Source: Calditrichota bacterium (GTDB lineage Bacteria > Calditrichota > Calditrichia > RBG-13-44-9 > J075). Taken from it: a stretch of 32,767 nt of DNA. The stretch spans positions 1 through 32,767 of the forward strand of contig JAGRBF010000034.1 in NCBI GenBank assembly GCA_020434205.1. Direction: 5' to 3'. The first letter of the stretch is position 1. Every line of letters starts with the position of its first letter. A program made the position numbers and the translations under genes. Below, piece after piece: positions 1 to 8,526 of this stretch. Under the pieces are notes generated by a model. That model ran no database searches. It was not told where the DNA came from and was given only the letters and a program-made list of their open reading frames with translations.

Positions 1-420
1 ATTATCATGTGCACGGTGCACGATGACAATGAGCATATTTTCCAGGCCATCTGTGCCGGCGCGGTAGGATACCTGCTCAAGAAAACCCCGCCGGAAGAGC
101 TCCTCAAGGCCATCCGCGAAGCGGCCGGCGGCGGATCTCCCATGACCCCGAATATCGCCCGCCAGGTGATCACCTCATTTCAGAGGCCAAGCGCCGCCGA
201 GCAACAGGAAGAGGTTTACACCCTGACGCCCCGCGAACAGGAGGTGCTGGAGGCCCTGGCCACCGGCAAGTCCTACCACGGGATTGCCCGGGAAATGCAC
301 ATTTCCATCAACAGCGTGCGCTTCCACATCCGCGGGATCTACGAAAAACTCCAGGTGCACTCGCGAACTGAGGCGATCGCCATGGGGCTGAAGAAGAAGC
401 TGATTCAACCTCCCCGCTAA
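1..420 (+). CDS. LuxR/NarL-family response regulator, 5'-truncated by window edge
   Basis: Only the C-terminal part is present; the frame is open from base 1 and the start lies outside the window. The first residues, IIMCTVHDD, correspond to the beta4 strand of a receiver domain with its conserved Thr. They are followed by a CheY-type signature, AGAVGYLLKKTPPEEL, with the conserved Lys. After a short linker comes a GerE/LuxR helix-turn-helix starting at LTPREQEVLEALATGKS, with the recognition-helix region SINSVRFHIRGIYEKLQV. The phospho-acceptor Asp is upstream of the window. The protein is expected to be a DNA-binding transcription factor phosphorylated by a histidine kinase; no kinase partner is visible here. 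Its TAA stop overlaps the TAG stop of the convergent protease gene within a shared CTAA, so no terminator fits between them. Confidence 0.93.
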   Translation: MIMCTVHDDNEHIFQAICAGAVGYLLKKTPPEELLKAIREAAGGGSPMTPNIARQVITSFQRPSAAEQQEEVYTLTPREQEVLEALATGKSYHGIAREMHISINSVRFHIRGIYEKLQVHSRTEAIAMGLKKKLIQPPR

Positions 421-1379
421 TCTTCTCCCAGGGCCAGTTTTTTCAGCCAATCCATCGCTGCCTGATAATGCGGGAAAGCCTTTTCGGCACGGCGGAATTC
501 CGTCGAATGGGCGATGATCCGGCCCTTTCTTTCCACCACCCCCAGCTTTTTGTGCAGCAGCTCGTGATACATCACGAAGTCGATGACGTAACGCGGCAGG
601 GCCGGATTATCCAGGGTGCGGGAAATACGCAGGGTGTCCGAGGCGGGACGGTAAAAGCCAAACTGCCGGCGGGTGCGCCGGTCGCTCCATTCCAGACGGG
701 GCTGATTAAGTTCCCCGTCGAAATAGGCCAGGTTGACCCGGTCAAAAACCCCTTCCAGATCGTAACAGCTTCCGGCGGTTTGGCGCTCCTCCGGGAGCCC
801 GTCCATGGCGTGGACGATTTCGGCAAAGGCCGCCCCGGTGGCGTAACTGCGGATCAGCCGCCGGTCCCCGCTGCGCCGCTTTCCCAGCAAAAAGGCTCCC
901 AGCGCTTGCCAGACCGCTTCTTCGGCGAACAAATACCCTTCGTTGACGCAGATAACCACCCGGGGACCACGACTGGTCAGGCGGTACAAGGATGGGGTAT
1001 GGCGCAGGTGCCATTCCACCCGGGCAGCGCGCAGGCCCAGATGGTGTTCCGCCAGGCGGCGGCAGCGCTCCAGACAGGCCAGATGGGCCTGAAGATGGGC
1101 CGGATGGCACAGAAAACGCATCCACCCCAGAGCCCGGCGGCTGGGTGCCGGCAGGGCGCCGGGGGCCAGGCCGCCGGCCCGGCAATTGTGCTCCGCCACC
1201 CGAACCGCATCGTTCAGACGGCGCAACAATCGCTCCCGGCGGGCATCATCACCGGATAAAACCTGATGCTCCCGCCACAGTTTTTCGGAGAAATAATCGG
1301 CTTTTTTAACCAGCTTCAGGCGCGGTCCGCGGTAGAATGCGTTACCGGCGCCGGAAGGGATAGGAAGATTTTCGGACAA
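417..1379 (-). CDS. SprT-like zinc metalloprotease domain protein
   Basis: 320 aa. The C-terminal third carries a zinc-protease motif, YHELLHKKLG, with HELLH at residues 272-276 and a possible third ligand at His291 (IIAHSTEFRRAE). It is preceded by a segment of SprT type (YDLEGVFDRVNLAYFDGEL). The N-terminal ~200 residues are Arg-rich and unrecognised. There is no signal peptide, so it is probably cytoplasmic. SprT-like proteins (SPRTN, Wss1, bacterial SprT) include DNA-protein crosslink proteases, but the substrate here is unknown. The reading frame begins at TTG, 6 nt after the lipoprotein stop; no earlier ATG/GTG fits and the ribosome site is weak, so the start is uncertain. It is the last gene of the ferritin-lipoprotein-protease operon. 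Confidence 0.8.
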   Translation of the reverse strand: MSENLPIPSGAGNAFYRGPRLKLVKKADYFSEKLWREHQVLSGDDARRERLLRRLNDAVRVAEHNCRAGGLAPGALPAPSRRALGWMRFLCHPAHLQAHLACLERCRRLAEHHLGLRAARVEWHLRHTPSLYRLTSRGPRVVICVNEGYLFAEEAVWQALGAFLLGKRRSGDRRLIRSYATGAAFAEIVHAMDGLPEERQTAGSCYDLEGVFDRVNLAYFDGELNQPRLEWSDRRTRRQFGFYRPASDTLRISRTLDNPALPRYVIDFVMYHELLHKKLGVVERKGRIIAHSTEFRRAEKAFPHYQAAMDWLKKLALGED

Positions 1380-1385
1380 GTCGCT

Positions 1386-2267
1386 CTAACGCTGCAGGTT
1401 CACGTTTCCGTTTCGGTCGAAATTAAGCTGAAGATCCTGAAGAAGGGGCAGGGTAGATCCCAGATTAACGTCCCCGGTCAGCTTATAATCCAGGGCATTG
1501 TTGCCTTTGAGCAACTGATAAACCGAGGTGCCGATCTGCAGAAAATTCAGGGAAAGGGGAATCTTAACCTCGGACTCGCCCTTTTGCCCTACCGACATGG
1601 CGGCGGTGGTTTGTCCGGTGCCCCAGGTCTGGCCGTTTACCGCAAAGTTGTAATTGAGCTTGTTGAGGATCATCCCGAAGGCATTGGGATTGTCGATTTT
1701 GATGCCCAGTTCCAGATCGGCACTGGTCAGGTTAATGCGGTTGAGTTTTAATCCGCCCATTTGGACGGAAGGCAGCTTAAGCAGGGGAACGTTGCCGGAT
1801 TTGGAAACCGGCACCCGCACCGCACCCAACACCGGGAGATCAAAGCTGAAGCCGGCCTTTAGTTCGTAGCCGGAGGTATCCTGTCCCCGAATGGAAGTGA
1901 AGGTCTGATAAATGTCCTTGAATTTTAATGTTAGCGGCAGTTGGATGGCATGGCTGCCGTTGGCGGGGATCTTCAGACCATCGGTATTGTTGCCGCTCAG
2001 GAAACTGTTCCCATTGATGTTCAACCCGTAATCGAAGCCGGCCAGACTGATGCCCATGCCGTTGGGATTGGCGATATCGATATTGAACACCAGATCCACG
2101 GCATCGAAGGACATGCCGGAAATTTTGACGTTGGAAACGTTGACGTCCGGCTTCTTCACCGCGTCACTGACCATTTTGTTGAGAGAAGCACAGCCGGCCA
2201 ACAGCATCAGAAAAGCCGACGCCAGCAGGGTGGTGCGAAATCGAAAACCCGTCAGGTTCATGTTCAT
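1386..2267 (-). CDS. Lipoprotein with two tandem LEA14/WHy (LEA type 2) domains
   Basis: 293 aa from the ATG at 2267, chosen because AGGA sits 8 nt upstream and the N-terminus becomes a lipoprotein signal: TTLLASAFLMLLAGC, lipid-modified Cys26. Two homologous beta-sandwich units follow, about residues 43-135 and 165-265. Each holds the LEA_2 signature around an NPN tripeptide (DIANPNGMGISLAGFDY, residues 64-80; IDNPNAFGMILNKLNY, 191-206). Bacterial LEA14-like lipoproteins are envelope proteins of largely unknown role, linked to desiccation or stress in other taxa. The gene lies 31 nt downstream of the ferritin gene and 6 nt upstream of the SprT-like protease, so the three are probably co-transcribed, possibly as an iron/oxidative or dryness stress set (inference). 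Confidence 0.87.
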   Translation of the reverse strand: MNMNLTGFRFRTTLLASAFLMLLAGCASLNKMVSDAVKKPDVNVSNVKISGMSFDAVDLVFNIDIANPNGMGISLAGFDYGLNINGNSFLSGNNTDGLKIPANGSHAIQLPLTLKFKDIYQTFTSIRGQDTSGYELKAGFSFDLPVLGAVRVPVSKSGNVPLLKLPSVQMGGLKLNRINLTSADLELGIKIDNPNAFGMILNKLNYNFAVNGQTWGTGQTTAAMSVGQKGESEVKIPLSLNFLQIGTSVYQLLKGNNALDYKLTGDVNLGSTLPLLQDLQLNFDRNGNVNLQR

Positions 2268-2298
2268 CAAATAGTCCTCGCTCTTGGCGATTGGGGAT

Positions 2299-2814
2299 TT
2301 AGTCTTCTTCTCCGGCTTCCTTGGCGGCCGCTTTGGCGCCCAGTTCCTTGTCCAGCATGTAGAGTCCGGTGCCGTCATTGCCGATCAGCTTCAACTTATC
2401 CATTATTCCCTGCATCTGGTTTTCTTCTTCCAGTTGCTCATCCACAAACCAGTTCATCAGATTGATGGTGCGGTAATCGCCTTCCGACATGGCCTGTTTT
2501 TGAATAGCGTGGATGGCCGCGGTTACTTTTTGCTCGTGCCCAAGGGCGGTTTTGCAGATGGCGGCCAGGCTTTCGAAGTCCGAGGGCGGCTGGGCAATGG
2601 CCGGAGCAATGGCTTTGCCGTCGGCATCGTTGACGAAGTGAAAAATTTTCATCATGTGTTCGCGCTCTTCTTCGGCCTGGGCGTAAAAAAAGCCCGCCGA
2701 ACCTTCCAGACCCTGCTGATCGCACCAGGAGGCCATCGCCAGGTAGTAATTGGCCGCATAGGCTTCCATGGCGATTTGTTGATTTAATGCGGTGGTGATT
2801 TTTTCGGATAGCAT
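2299..2814 (-). CDS. ftnA: Non-haem bacterial ferritin (FtnA type)
   Basis: 171 aa four-helix-bundle ferritin that oxidises Fe(II) and stores the mineral in a 24-mer. Ferroxidase ligands fall at the same positions as in E. coli FtnA when numbered from the second of two tandem ATGs: Glu17, Glu50, His53, Glu94, Gln127 and Glu130 (motifs AEEEREHM and WFVDEQLEEE). The C-terminal LKLIGNDGTGLYMLDKEL is the usual ferritin ending. Two ATGs lie in tandem at 2817 and 2814. GGAG is only 3 nt from the first but 6 nt from the second, so 2814 is preferred. It is first in a leftward operon with the LEA14-like lipoprotein and the SprT-like protease, behind a good sigma70-type promoter at 2884-2912. No Fur-box-like palindrome was obvious. 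Confidence 0.96.
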   Translation of the reverse strand: MLSEKITTALNQQIAMEAYAANYYLAMASWCDQQGLEGSAGFFYAQAEEEREHMMKIFHFVNDADGKAIAPAIAQPPSDFESLAAICKTALGHEQKVTAAIHAIQKQAMSEGDYRTINLMNWFVDEQLEEENQMQGIMDKLKLIGNDGTGLYMLDKELGAKAAAKEAGEED

Positions 2815-2883
2815 CATAAACTCCGCGTTGGTTTCGTGGATTTCGCGCAGCGGAAAGGGGCCGTTTTGCGACTCATTTGTTGC

Positions 2884-2912
2884 AATATACAGCGGGGAGA
2901 GATGGAATTCAA
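2884..2912 (-). promoter_or_regulatory. Predicted sigma70-type promoter of the ferritin operon
   Basis: On the minus strand TTGAAT (2912-2907), a 17-nt spacer and TATATT (2889-2884) lie ~70 nt upstream of the ferritin start. The -10 box is directly preceded by TG, as in other promoters of this window. Prediction by eye only. Confidence 0.5.
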
Positions 2913-2938
2913 CCGGCTTCGCAGCTCGGGAAGCCGGT
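2912..2938. terminator. Perfect 9-bp hairpin between malQ and the ferritin promoter
   Basis: ACCGGCTTC (2912-2920) and GAAGCCGGT (2930-2938) form a perfect 9-bp stem with a 9-nt loop, 22 nt beyond the malQ stop and just upstream of the ferritin -35 box. No T-run follows it on the minus strand, so it could be an intrinsic-like terminator for malQ, a 3'-end stabiliser, or an operator next to the promoter. Confidence 0.4.
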
Positions 2939-2959
2939 GAAAAATGCAGCGAGTTCGAC

Positions 2960-4483
2960 CTAGGCGGATTCCTCGTCCGGGCTTTTGGGAACCCGGTTGC
3001 TGATTCCGCTCAGGTGGCGCAAATAACCCAGATGATCGTCGTTGAGTTGGTTGGGCCGCAATCGCCAGGACCAATTTCCCTCGGCCCGGCCCGGGAAGTT
3101 CATGCGGGCTTCGCCACCGAGGCGCAGCAGATCCTGAGTGGGGATAATCGCCAGCCGGGCGGTGGAGGTCATGGCCAGGCGAATCAGCGCCCCGGCAATA
3201 TCGTCGGTGGGATAGCCAAGGTAATCGTGCAGGTAGCGTCGTTCGTGATCCGGGGCGGTGGCATACCATCCCAGGGTGGTGTCGTTATCGTGACTCCCGG
3301 TATAGGCCACGCAGTTGGGATCGTAATTATGCGGCAGAAAAGGATCGGCGGGACCGGCTCCCCAGGCAAACTGCAGAATCTTCATTCCGGGGAAACCGAA
3401 ACTCTCCCGGAGCTCCCGGACTTCCGGGGTAATAAAGCCGAGGTCCTCGGCAATGATGGGCACCTCGCCGAGGGCATTGAGCAGGGTGGAAAAGAACTTT
3501 TTGCCCGGTCCCTTTTTCCAGGTCCCGTGTTCGGCGGTGGGATCGCCGTAGGGCACCGCCCAGTAGGCTTCGAACCCGCGAAAGTGGTCGATGCGCACCA
3601 GATCTACCAGATCCATGTTGATGCGCACCCGTTCGATCCACCACTGGAAGCCGCGTTTGGCCATTTTATCCCAGCGGTAAATGGGATTTCCCCACAGCTG
3701 GCCGGTTTTGCTGAAGTAGTCCGGCGGCACCCCGGCTACCACGGTGGGATCGCCGTTTTTGTCCAGGTAAAAAAGCTCCTGATCGGACCACACTTCCGCA
3801 CTGTCGTAAGTGGTGTAAATGGGAATATCGCCCATTATCTGAACGCCTTTTTCCCGGGCATAACGCCGCAGGGAGGCCCATTGCTCAAAAAAGCAGAACT
3901 GCAGGAACTTGTGGGCGGAAATCTCTCCGGACAGCTTCTGCCGGGCTTCTTCCAGGGCTTGCGGGTTGCGCAGTTTGAGGGGTTCCGGCCAGGAATTCCA
4001 GCACTGCTGACCCTGATCGTATTTGATGGCCATAAAGAGGGCAAATTCATTCAGCCACCGGTCGTTATGGGTATCGCAGAAGCTGGCGTAAGCGCTGCGG
4101 TCCTCCGGGGAAGCCTTTTCCACAAAGCGGCCGGCCGCCTTAAGGAGCAGGGGGATTTTCCAGTTGATCACCTCGGCATAGTCCACCCGCTCTTCGGGAA
4201 ACTGGGGCCAGTTGTTAAGTTCGGCTTCACTCAGGTAACCTTTTTCGAACAGGCGCACCGGATCGATCAGCAGGGGATTTCCTGCGAAAACGGAGCTGGT
4301 TTGATAGGGGGAATCGCCGTAGCCGGTGGGGCCAAGGGGCAGAATCTGCCAAACGGTTTGTTGAGAAGCTGCCAGAAAATCAATCCAGGCATAGGCTACC
4401 TTGCCAAGATCGCCGATTCCAAAGGGACTCGGTAAGGAAGTGGGATGCATCAGGAGGCCGGATGCCCGTTCCAATGTGCTCAT
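2960..4483 (-). CDS. malQ: 4-alpha-glucanotransferase (amylomaltase), GH77
   Basis: 507 aa, close to the ~500 aa Thermus-type amylomaltase and lacking the long N-terminal extension of E. coli MalQ. It moves alpha-1,4-glucan segments between maltooligosaccharides, in the cytoplasm, in glycogen/maltodextrin metabolism. The N-terminus ERASGLLMHPTSLPSPFGIG and the segment WQILPLGPTGYGDSPYQ are family signatures. Catalytic residues are seen as Asp299 (LVRIDHFRGFEAYW), Glu346 (IIAEDLGFITPEV) and Asp399 (YTGSHDNDTTLGW), only 4-6 positions from those of the Thermus enzyme. The start is ATG at 4483; the upstream site is only a weak GGGGC-like sequence. The gene seems monocistronic, with a 285-bp upstream region and a hairpin after its stop. 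No other glycogen gene is in the window. Confidence 0.97.
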   Translation of the reverse strand: MSTLERASGLLMHPTSLPSPFGIGDLGKVAYAWIDFLAASQQTVWQILPLGPTGYGDSPYQTSSVFAGNPLLIDPVRLFEKGYLSEAELNNWPQFPEERVDYAEVINWKIPLLLKAAGRFVEKASPEDRSAYASFCDTHNDRWLNEFALFMAIKYDQGQQCWNSWPEPLKLRNPQALEEARQKLSGEISAHKFLQFCFFEQWASLRRYAREKGVQIMGDIPIYTTYDSAEVWSDQELFYLDKNGDPTVVAGVPPDYFSKTGQLWGNPIYRWDKMAKRGFQWWIERVRINMDLVDLVRIDHFRGFEAYWAVPYGDPTAEHGTWKKGPGKKFFSTLLNALGEVPIIAEDLGFITPEVRELRESFGFPGMKILQFAWGAGPADPFLPHNYDPNCVAYTGSHDNDTTLGWYATAPDHERRYLHDYLGYPTDDIAGALIRLAMTSTARLAIIPTQDLLRLGGEARMNFPGRAEGNWSWRLRPNQLNDDHLGYLRHLSGISNRVPKSPDEESA

Positions 4484-4732
4484 ATTTTTTTGCCCCGGGT
4501 AATTAAGATGTCTTTTTTCTATAAGGCACTTTTTAAAGAGTGACGCCCTGGAATGCTCAAATATATAAATACGGATTCGCTCTGCCTAATAACAAATTAT
4601 TCAATGGACCCTCAGGACCGGTGTTTTCAGCTGTTATCAGCCCGGAAGGATAGGGATATCATCGGCAGGCCTTGATTTTTTTCCACTTCCGGTCTGGCTT
4701 TTCCGTCCGGGAGAAGGCCCAAAGCGGGAAAA

Positions 4733-4760
4733 AATATACGTAAAGCACCGGCGATTTCAA
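4733..4760 (-). promoter_or_regulatory. Possible promoter for malQ
   Basis: TTGAAA (minus, 4760-4755), a 16-nt spacer and TATATT (4738-4733). It would give a long (~240 nt) malQ leader. The AT-rich stretch nearer the gene (4555-4605) could hold a second start, for example TTGTTA, 18 nt, TATTTA. I see no clear riboswitch in the leader. Confidence 0.33.
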
Positions 4761-4768
4761 AGTGGCAT

Positions 4769-4984
4769 TCAGTCCCGGGTATTAGGAGGGCAGGCCGCTT
4801 CCCGGGTTTTGCTGCGAAGGGGCAGCTGTCCCAGAACCGCTTTCTTGCCGGGTTCGCTCAGTTCCGGCCAGGCCGCGATCTCTGCCAGGGTGCGCAAACA
4901 TCCCCGGCACAGACCGCTTTCCCGGTCGATCTGGCATACCCGGATACAGGGCGAGGCGACCGTTTGGTTGGCGTTTTCGTTCAT
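4769..4984 (-). CDS. DUF1289 family small Cys4 protein
   Basis: 71 aa. The core SPCIRVCQID...GLCRGCLRTLAEIAAW is the DUF1289 signature, with Cys13, Cys17, Cys26 and Cys29 positioned to bind a metal or Fe-S cluster, followed by WxxLSxxxKxAVLxxL. It has no signal peptide, so it is cytosolic. The family's role is not established. It starts one base after the TAA of the beta-propeller gene, so it is the third gene of the cobalamin-riboswitch operon. That placement hints at a link to B12 use or metal handling, but translational hitch-hiking is equally possible. Confidence 0.85.
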   Translation of the reverse strand: MNENANQTVASPCIRVCQIDRESGLCRGCLRTLAEIAAWPELSEPGKKAVLGQLPLRSKTREAACPPNTRD

Positions 4985-4985
4985 C

Positions 4986-6257
4986 TTAGCGCACCAGGGT
5001 CATCCGGCGAACCACACTGCGTCCGTTTACGGAAAGACGGTAAAAATAGTGGCCGCTCACCAACGCTTCCCCCCTGCTGTTGCGGGCATCCCACCGAATC
5101 CGGTAGGTCCCGGGGGAGCGCAGGCCGGCATCCGGCACTGCGACCCGTTGCCCGAGCACATTGAGCACTTCCAGGAGCACTTCTCCCCCCTCTTCCAGGC
5201 GATATTCGAGCCGGGTTTCGGGATTAAAGGGATTGGGATAGTTGGGCAAAAGGGCGAAGGACAGCGGTTGCTCCGGAAGGTTCCCCAGGCCCACGAAATT
5301 ATCCAGATCCACCACCAGAGAAACCGGTCCGTTGCCCACCGCCCATGACGACTCCCGGTTGAGGTTGCGATCGTAAATATACAGCGAGTCGCTGCCAAAA
5401 TCGGCGAGATAGAGGCGGCCATCGCGATCGGAGGCCATTCCCGGACCTCCGGGCAGGGGATTGGCGGCATCGTAAATAAAGGTCCCGGCAGTCAGGTCGT
5501 AAACCAGAATTCCCGAGCCAAAAGTGGCCAGGTAGGCTCTGCCCTCCCCGGCGCTCACCTGGGTAATGGCGGTGCCCGCCTCAATGGAATCCACCACCGC
5601 AGCAGCAGCAATATCGACGATATCCAGGCGCCCGCCGACGTCCGCGTAATTGCCGGTGCAGGCCACCAGGAGTTGATTTCCGGCAACCGCCACCGACTGG
5701 GGATTTATCCCCACCCGGATTTCCGAAATGGCCAGGGTATTCAGATCGATTTTGGAGAGGGTGCCCGGTTCGTAACCGTTCAGGGTGAAACCGGAATTGC
5801 AGACATAGGCAAATCCGCCATGTACCACCAAACCTTCCGGGGCGGTTCCCACCGTCAGGGTTTGAGTGATGCTGCCGGTGGCCAGATCCACCACCGCCAC
5901 CTGATTGGTAAACAGGAGGGTCACCAGGGCCCGCCCGTCGCCGGTCGTCGCTACGCTCCAGGGGTTGGTTCCACTGCCGAAGTCGATGCTGTTGATGTTC
6001 GTTATGGCATTTTTGTCGACGATCTGCACCTGGTTTACCCCGGAATTGACCACCAACAGGCTGTCCCCGCCGCGGCGGATTTCGTTGGGATAAAGGCCCG
6101 CCGCCAGGGCGTTCAGCTGAACGGTTTGATCGGTGAGGTTGACCACGGAAATATTCTCCCCCAGGGAGTTCAGCACAAAAACACGGGCCCCGGGCTGGGC
6201 GAGGAGGGATCCGGCGCCCGGGAGCAGCAGGCACAGTAAAAGCAGGTATCTGGTCAT
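4986..6257 (-). CDS. Secreted YncE-type beta-propeller with C-terminal sorting domain; BtuG-like candidate
   Basis: 423 aa from the ATG at 6257, which has AAGGAAAG upstream and gives the signal peptide TRYLLLLCLLLPGAGSLLA. A lipobox is absent. Residues ~25-320 are a seven-bladed-type propeller of repeated ~40-residue units (VFVLNSLGENISVVNL, LVTLLFTNQVAVVDLATG, LLVACTGNYADVGGRLDIV, LYLADFGSDSLYIYDR). Residues ~332-423 are a FlgD-like/type IX sorting domain (LLPNYPNPFNPETRLEY ... LNVLGQRV ... GHYFYRLSV). It begins 7 nt after the receptor stop in a B12-riboswitch operon. Bacteroides BtuG is a surface beta-propeller that captures cobalamin and pairs with BtuB, so a matching capture role is inferred here from fold and context. 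Alternatives are a generic surface propeller or a protein for another corrinoid. Confidence 0.8.
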   Translation of the reverse strand: MTRYLLLLCLLLPGAGSLLAQPGARVFVLNSLGENISVVNLTDQTVQLNALAAGLYPNEIRRGGDSLLVVNSGVNQVQIVDKNAITNINSIDFGSGTNPWSVATTGDGRALVTLLFTNQVAVVDLATGSITQTLTVGTAPEGLVVHGGFAYVCNSGFTLNGYEPGTLSKIDLNTLAISEIRVGINPQSVAVAGNQLLVACTGNYADVGGRLDIVDIAAAAVVDSIEAGTAITQVSAGEGRAYLATFGSGILVYDLTAGTFIYDAANPLPGGPGMASDRDGRLYLADFGSDSLYIYDRNLNRESSWAVGNGPVSLVVDLDNFVGLGNLPEQPLSFALLPNYPNPFNPETRLEYRLEEGGEVLLEVLNVLGQRVAVPDAGLRSPGTYRIRWDARNSRGEALVSGHYFYRLSVNGRSVVRRMTLVR

Positions 6258-6264
6258 CTTGTTA

Positions 6265-8526
6265 TCACTTTCCTTGAAATTGAAGATCGACGGTAATTTG
6301 ATAGGTGCGGGCGGGCATCGGATAGCCGCGCAGCAGGTCGTAGCTGGTATTGCCGGCATTCAGCATGGCCAGCTCCAGGCTTCCCCGCAAAGCACCCGCG
6401 GCGAAACCGCGCCCCAGGCCGAAATCGACAACCCGGTAAGGGGGCAGGGCATTTCCGGTATTGGCGGCGGTTACCTGCCGTTCGCCGACGGCGCGCAGGG
6501 CGGCAAAACTGCGCCAGGCACCGGGGTTAAAGATCAGGCGCAGATCCAGGGTATGGCGGGGAATAAAAACGATCTGGCGCTGGTACAAATTATGGGAGGG
6601 GTTCAGGTTGCGGGCCTCCGCAAAACTGTAGGCGGTCCCCAGGCGCAGCACACCGGGCCAGAGATTTTGCCCGGCCTGGAGGTCCAGGCCACTTTTGACG
6701 GCCCGTTCCTCGTTGCGGGGTTCCCAGATGCCGCTCACGCCCTGGTGCCAGAAGATCAGGTCCCGCACCTCTTCCCGGTAGGCATAAAGGCTCAATTCCG
6801 GAAACCATCTTTCCCGTCGCTGGAAACGCAGGGTGGCGTGCCGGACGCTGTTGCGCTCCGGGCGAAGATCGGGGTTTCCCTGTGCCCGGCTATCTCCCCG
6901 CCAGAACAGGCTGTTGAAATCCGGGTAGCGCACCGCCCGCGCCCATCCGGCCGAGAGGGTTACCCCGGGGACGCCCCCGGGCACCAAACTGATCCCCAAA
7001 GCCGGATACCATGCCGCAGGGTTGCCCAGAACCGTTTCGTAGCGGGCGACGCCGCGCAGGGAAAGGGCCTCCAGACCGGGAATTTTCCAGGGAAGCTCCT
7101 GTAGCACCCCGGCATAAAGCCCCTGGCTGTCCCGCATTTTTCGCCCGATGGCCTGGTCCGGAACCAGCAGATTGCGGTGGTCCAGATCCTCCCGGAGATA
7201 CTGGAATCCCAGGCGGGTTTCGTTGCCGCTGCGCGCCTGCCACTGTACATAGCTGTGCCCTTCCCAAACCGCATCGGTCTGGCGATAATCGTAGCGCAGT
7301 AATCCCGGAGCGCTTTGGCTGTTGCGATAGGAACGGGAAATGCGGTTCAGGGAAAGCAGCGAATGCACCACCAGATTGTCGGTGGGAAACCACTGATGTT
7401 CTCCCTGGAGGGACCAGGTCCGGCTGGCCGAAACCGCCTGATAAGGGTCGCGTTCCTCGTAATAACCGGAGGGAATACCGTTCTCCCCGCTGCGGCGATT
7501 TACCAGGAATTTGATCCGATGGGCGCTAAAAAGGGTCAGGTCCAGGCGGGAAAAAAGCTGGCGATTGCGCTGCCAGGCATTCTGGCGCCGGAAGGTCTCG
7601 CCGTCTACGGCATACTCAAAATTCTGACGGGCGTAATCCTGCGAATAGCTGGCGGAGAGGCCGGCGGCATCGCCCCGGGCTTCTGCGGCGATTTTACCGG
7701 AGGCGGACCGGAAGGAACCTCCCTGTGCCCCGACCTCCAGATTTTCCCGCTCCCCCTGACGGGTGGTAAAGCGGACCACCCCGGCAAAAGCGTGGCTGCC
7801 AAAGAGGGCGGTGTTCCCGTGGGGAAGCACCTCCACTGTTTCGAGGCGATCCAGGGGAATCTGGTCGAGATCTACGCTGCCTTCCTGGGCATCGTTGAGG
7901 CGTTGCCCGTCCAGCAGAACCAGCACCTGGTTGCCGCGACTGCCGTGGATAACAATACGGGAGCGTCCCCCGCTTTCGCTGAGCACCTCTACCCCGGGCA
8001 GGGAAATGAGCACCTGGCGCAGGTCCAGGCTTTTCATCTCCCGGAGATCCTCATGGGAAAGCCGCAGCACCTCGCCTTCCAGGGCGGTGTGCGAGGGGGG
8101 CCGGCGCCCTTCCACCGAAACCGCGCTGGCGGGCAGAGGCCTTTGGCGCATTTCCACGGAAACGTGCAGGGGCAGGTCGCTGCTCAGGCGTTGATCCTCC
8201 AGCCACTGTTCCTGATAATCCATGCGGGAAAAGTGCAGGCGGTAGCGGCCGGAGGGAACATTTTCCAGGGCAAAATAGCCCCGGGAATCGCTCATCGCCA
8301 CAAAGGGTGTTTCCGGGATATTGACGGTAACCCCTTCGATGGGCTGGCCGTTTTCCCGATCCATCACCCAACCGGAAATACGGATATTCTCCTGGGCGGC
8401 CAGGGAGAACAGCAGGCCGAAAAAGCCGGCCAGGGCCAAATAAATGATACTGCGGGAGTTGCGACCCCATTGAGGGCGCGGGGGGGCATTACGAGACAAG
8501 GCAACCCAACTTTCCCACGAAAGCAT
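6265..8526 (-). CDS. btuB: TonB-dependent outer-membrane receptor, cobalamin (BtuB-like)
   Basis: Up to 753 aa. Order: N-terminal signal segment (IIYLALAGFFGLLFSLAAQ, ~27-45), carboxypeptidase-regulatory-like beta domain (~48-127, VMDRENGQPIEGVTVNI), plug (~150-258, LPGVEVLSESGGRSRIVIHG, LVLLDGQRL, LETVEVLPHGNTALFGSHAFAGVVRF), then a 22-strand-type barrel. The N-terminal CarboxypepD_reg domain is typical of FCB-group receptors. The substrate is assigned from the cobalamin riboswitch directly upstream. The start is uncertain: the ATG at 8526 lies only 12 nt from riboswitch stem P1 and has no Shine-Dalgarno sequence, while a TTG nine codons later (8499) has a weak GGGAAAG upstream. It imports bound corrinoid into the periplasm with TonB-ExbBD energy; no TonB, BtuF or BtuCD gene is in the window. 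Confidence 0.9.
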   Translation of the reverse strand: MLSWESWVALSRNAPPRPQWGRNSRSIIYLALAGFFGLLFSLAAQENIRISGWVMDRENGQPIEGVTVNIPETPFVAMSDSRGYFALENVPSGRYRLHFSRMDYQEQWLEDQRLSSDLPLHVSVEMRQRPLPASAVSVEGRRPPSHTALEGEVLRLSHEDLREMKSLDLRQVLISLPGVEVLSESGGRSRIVIHGSRGNQVLVLLDGQRLNDAQEGSVDLDQIPLDRLETVEVLPHGNTALFGSHAFAGVVRFTTRQGERENLEVGAQGGSFRSASGKIAAEARGDAAGLSASYSQDYARQNFEYAVDGETFRRQNAWQRNRQLFSRLDLTLFSAHRIKFLVNRRSGENGIPSGYYEERDPYQAVSASRTWSLQGEHQWFPTDNLVVHSLLSLNRISRSYRNSQSAPGLLRYDYRQTDAVWEGHSYVQWQARSGNETRLGFQYLREDLDHRNLLVPDQAIGRKMRDSQGLYAGVLQELPWKIPGLEALSLRGVARYETVLGNPAAWYPALGISLVPGGVPGVTLSAGWARAVRYPDFNSLFWRGDSRAQGNPDLRPERNSVRHATLRFQRRERWFPELSLYAYREEVRDLIFWHQGVSGIWEPRNEERAVKSGLDLQAGQNLWPGVLRLGTAYSFAEARNLNPSHNLYQRQIVFIPRHTLDLRLIFNPGAWRSFAALRAVGERQVTAANTGNALPPYRVVDFGLGRGFAAGALRGSLELAMLNAGNTSYDLLRGYPMPARTYQITVDLQFQGK

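Noticed and set aside
2792-4435. 547-aa plus-strand open frame over malQ
   Set aside because: Antisense to a clearly recognisable amylomaltase with all catalytic residues; composition is shadow-like.
4484-4768. Bacteroidota-type promoter box TATATTTG upstream of malQ
   Set aside because: The TTG partner is at the wrong distance (about 27 nt), and other promoters in the window fit a sigma70 pattern instead.
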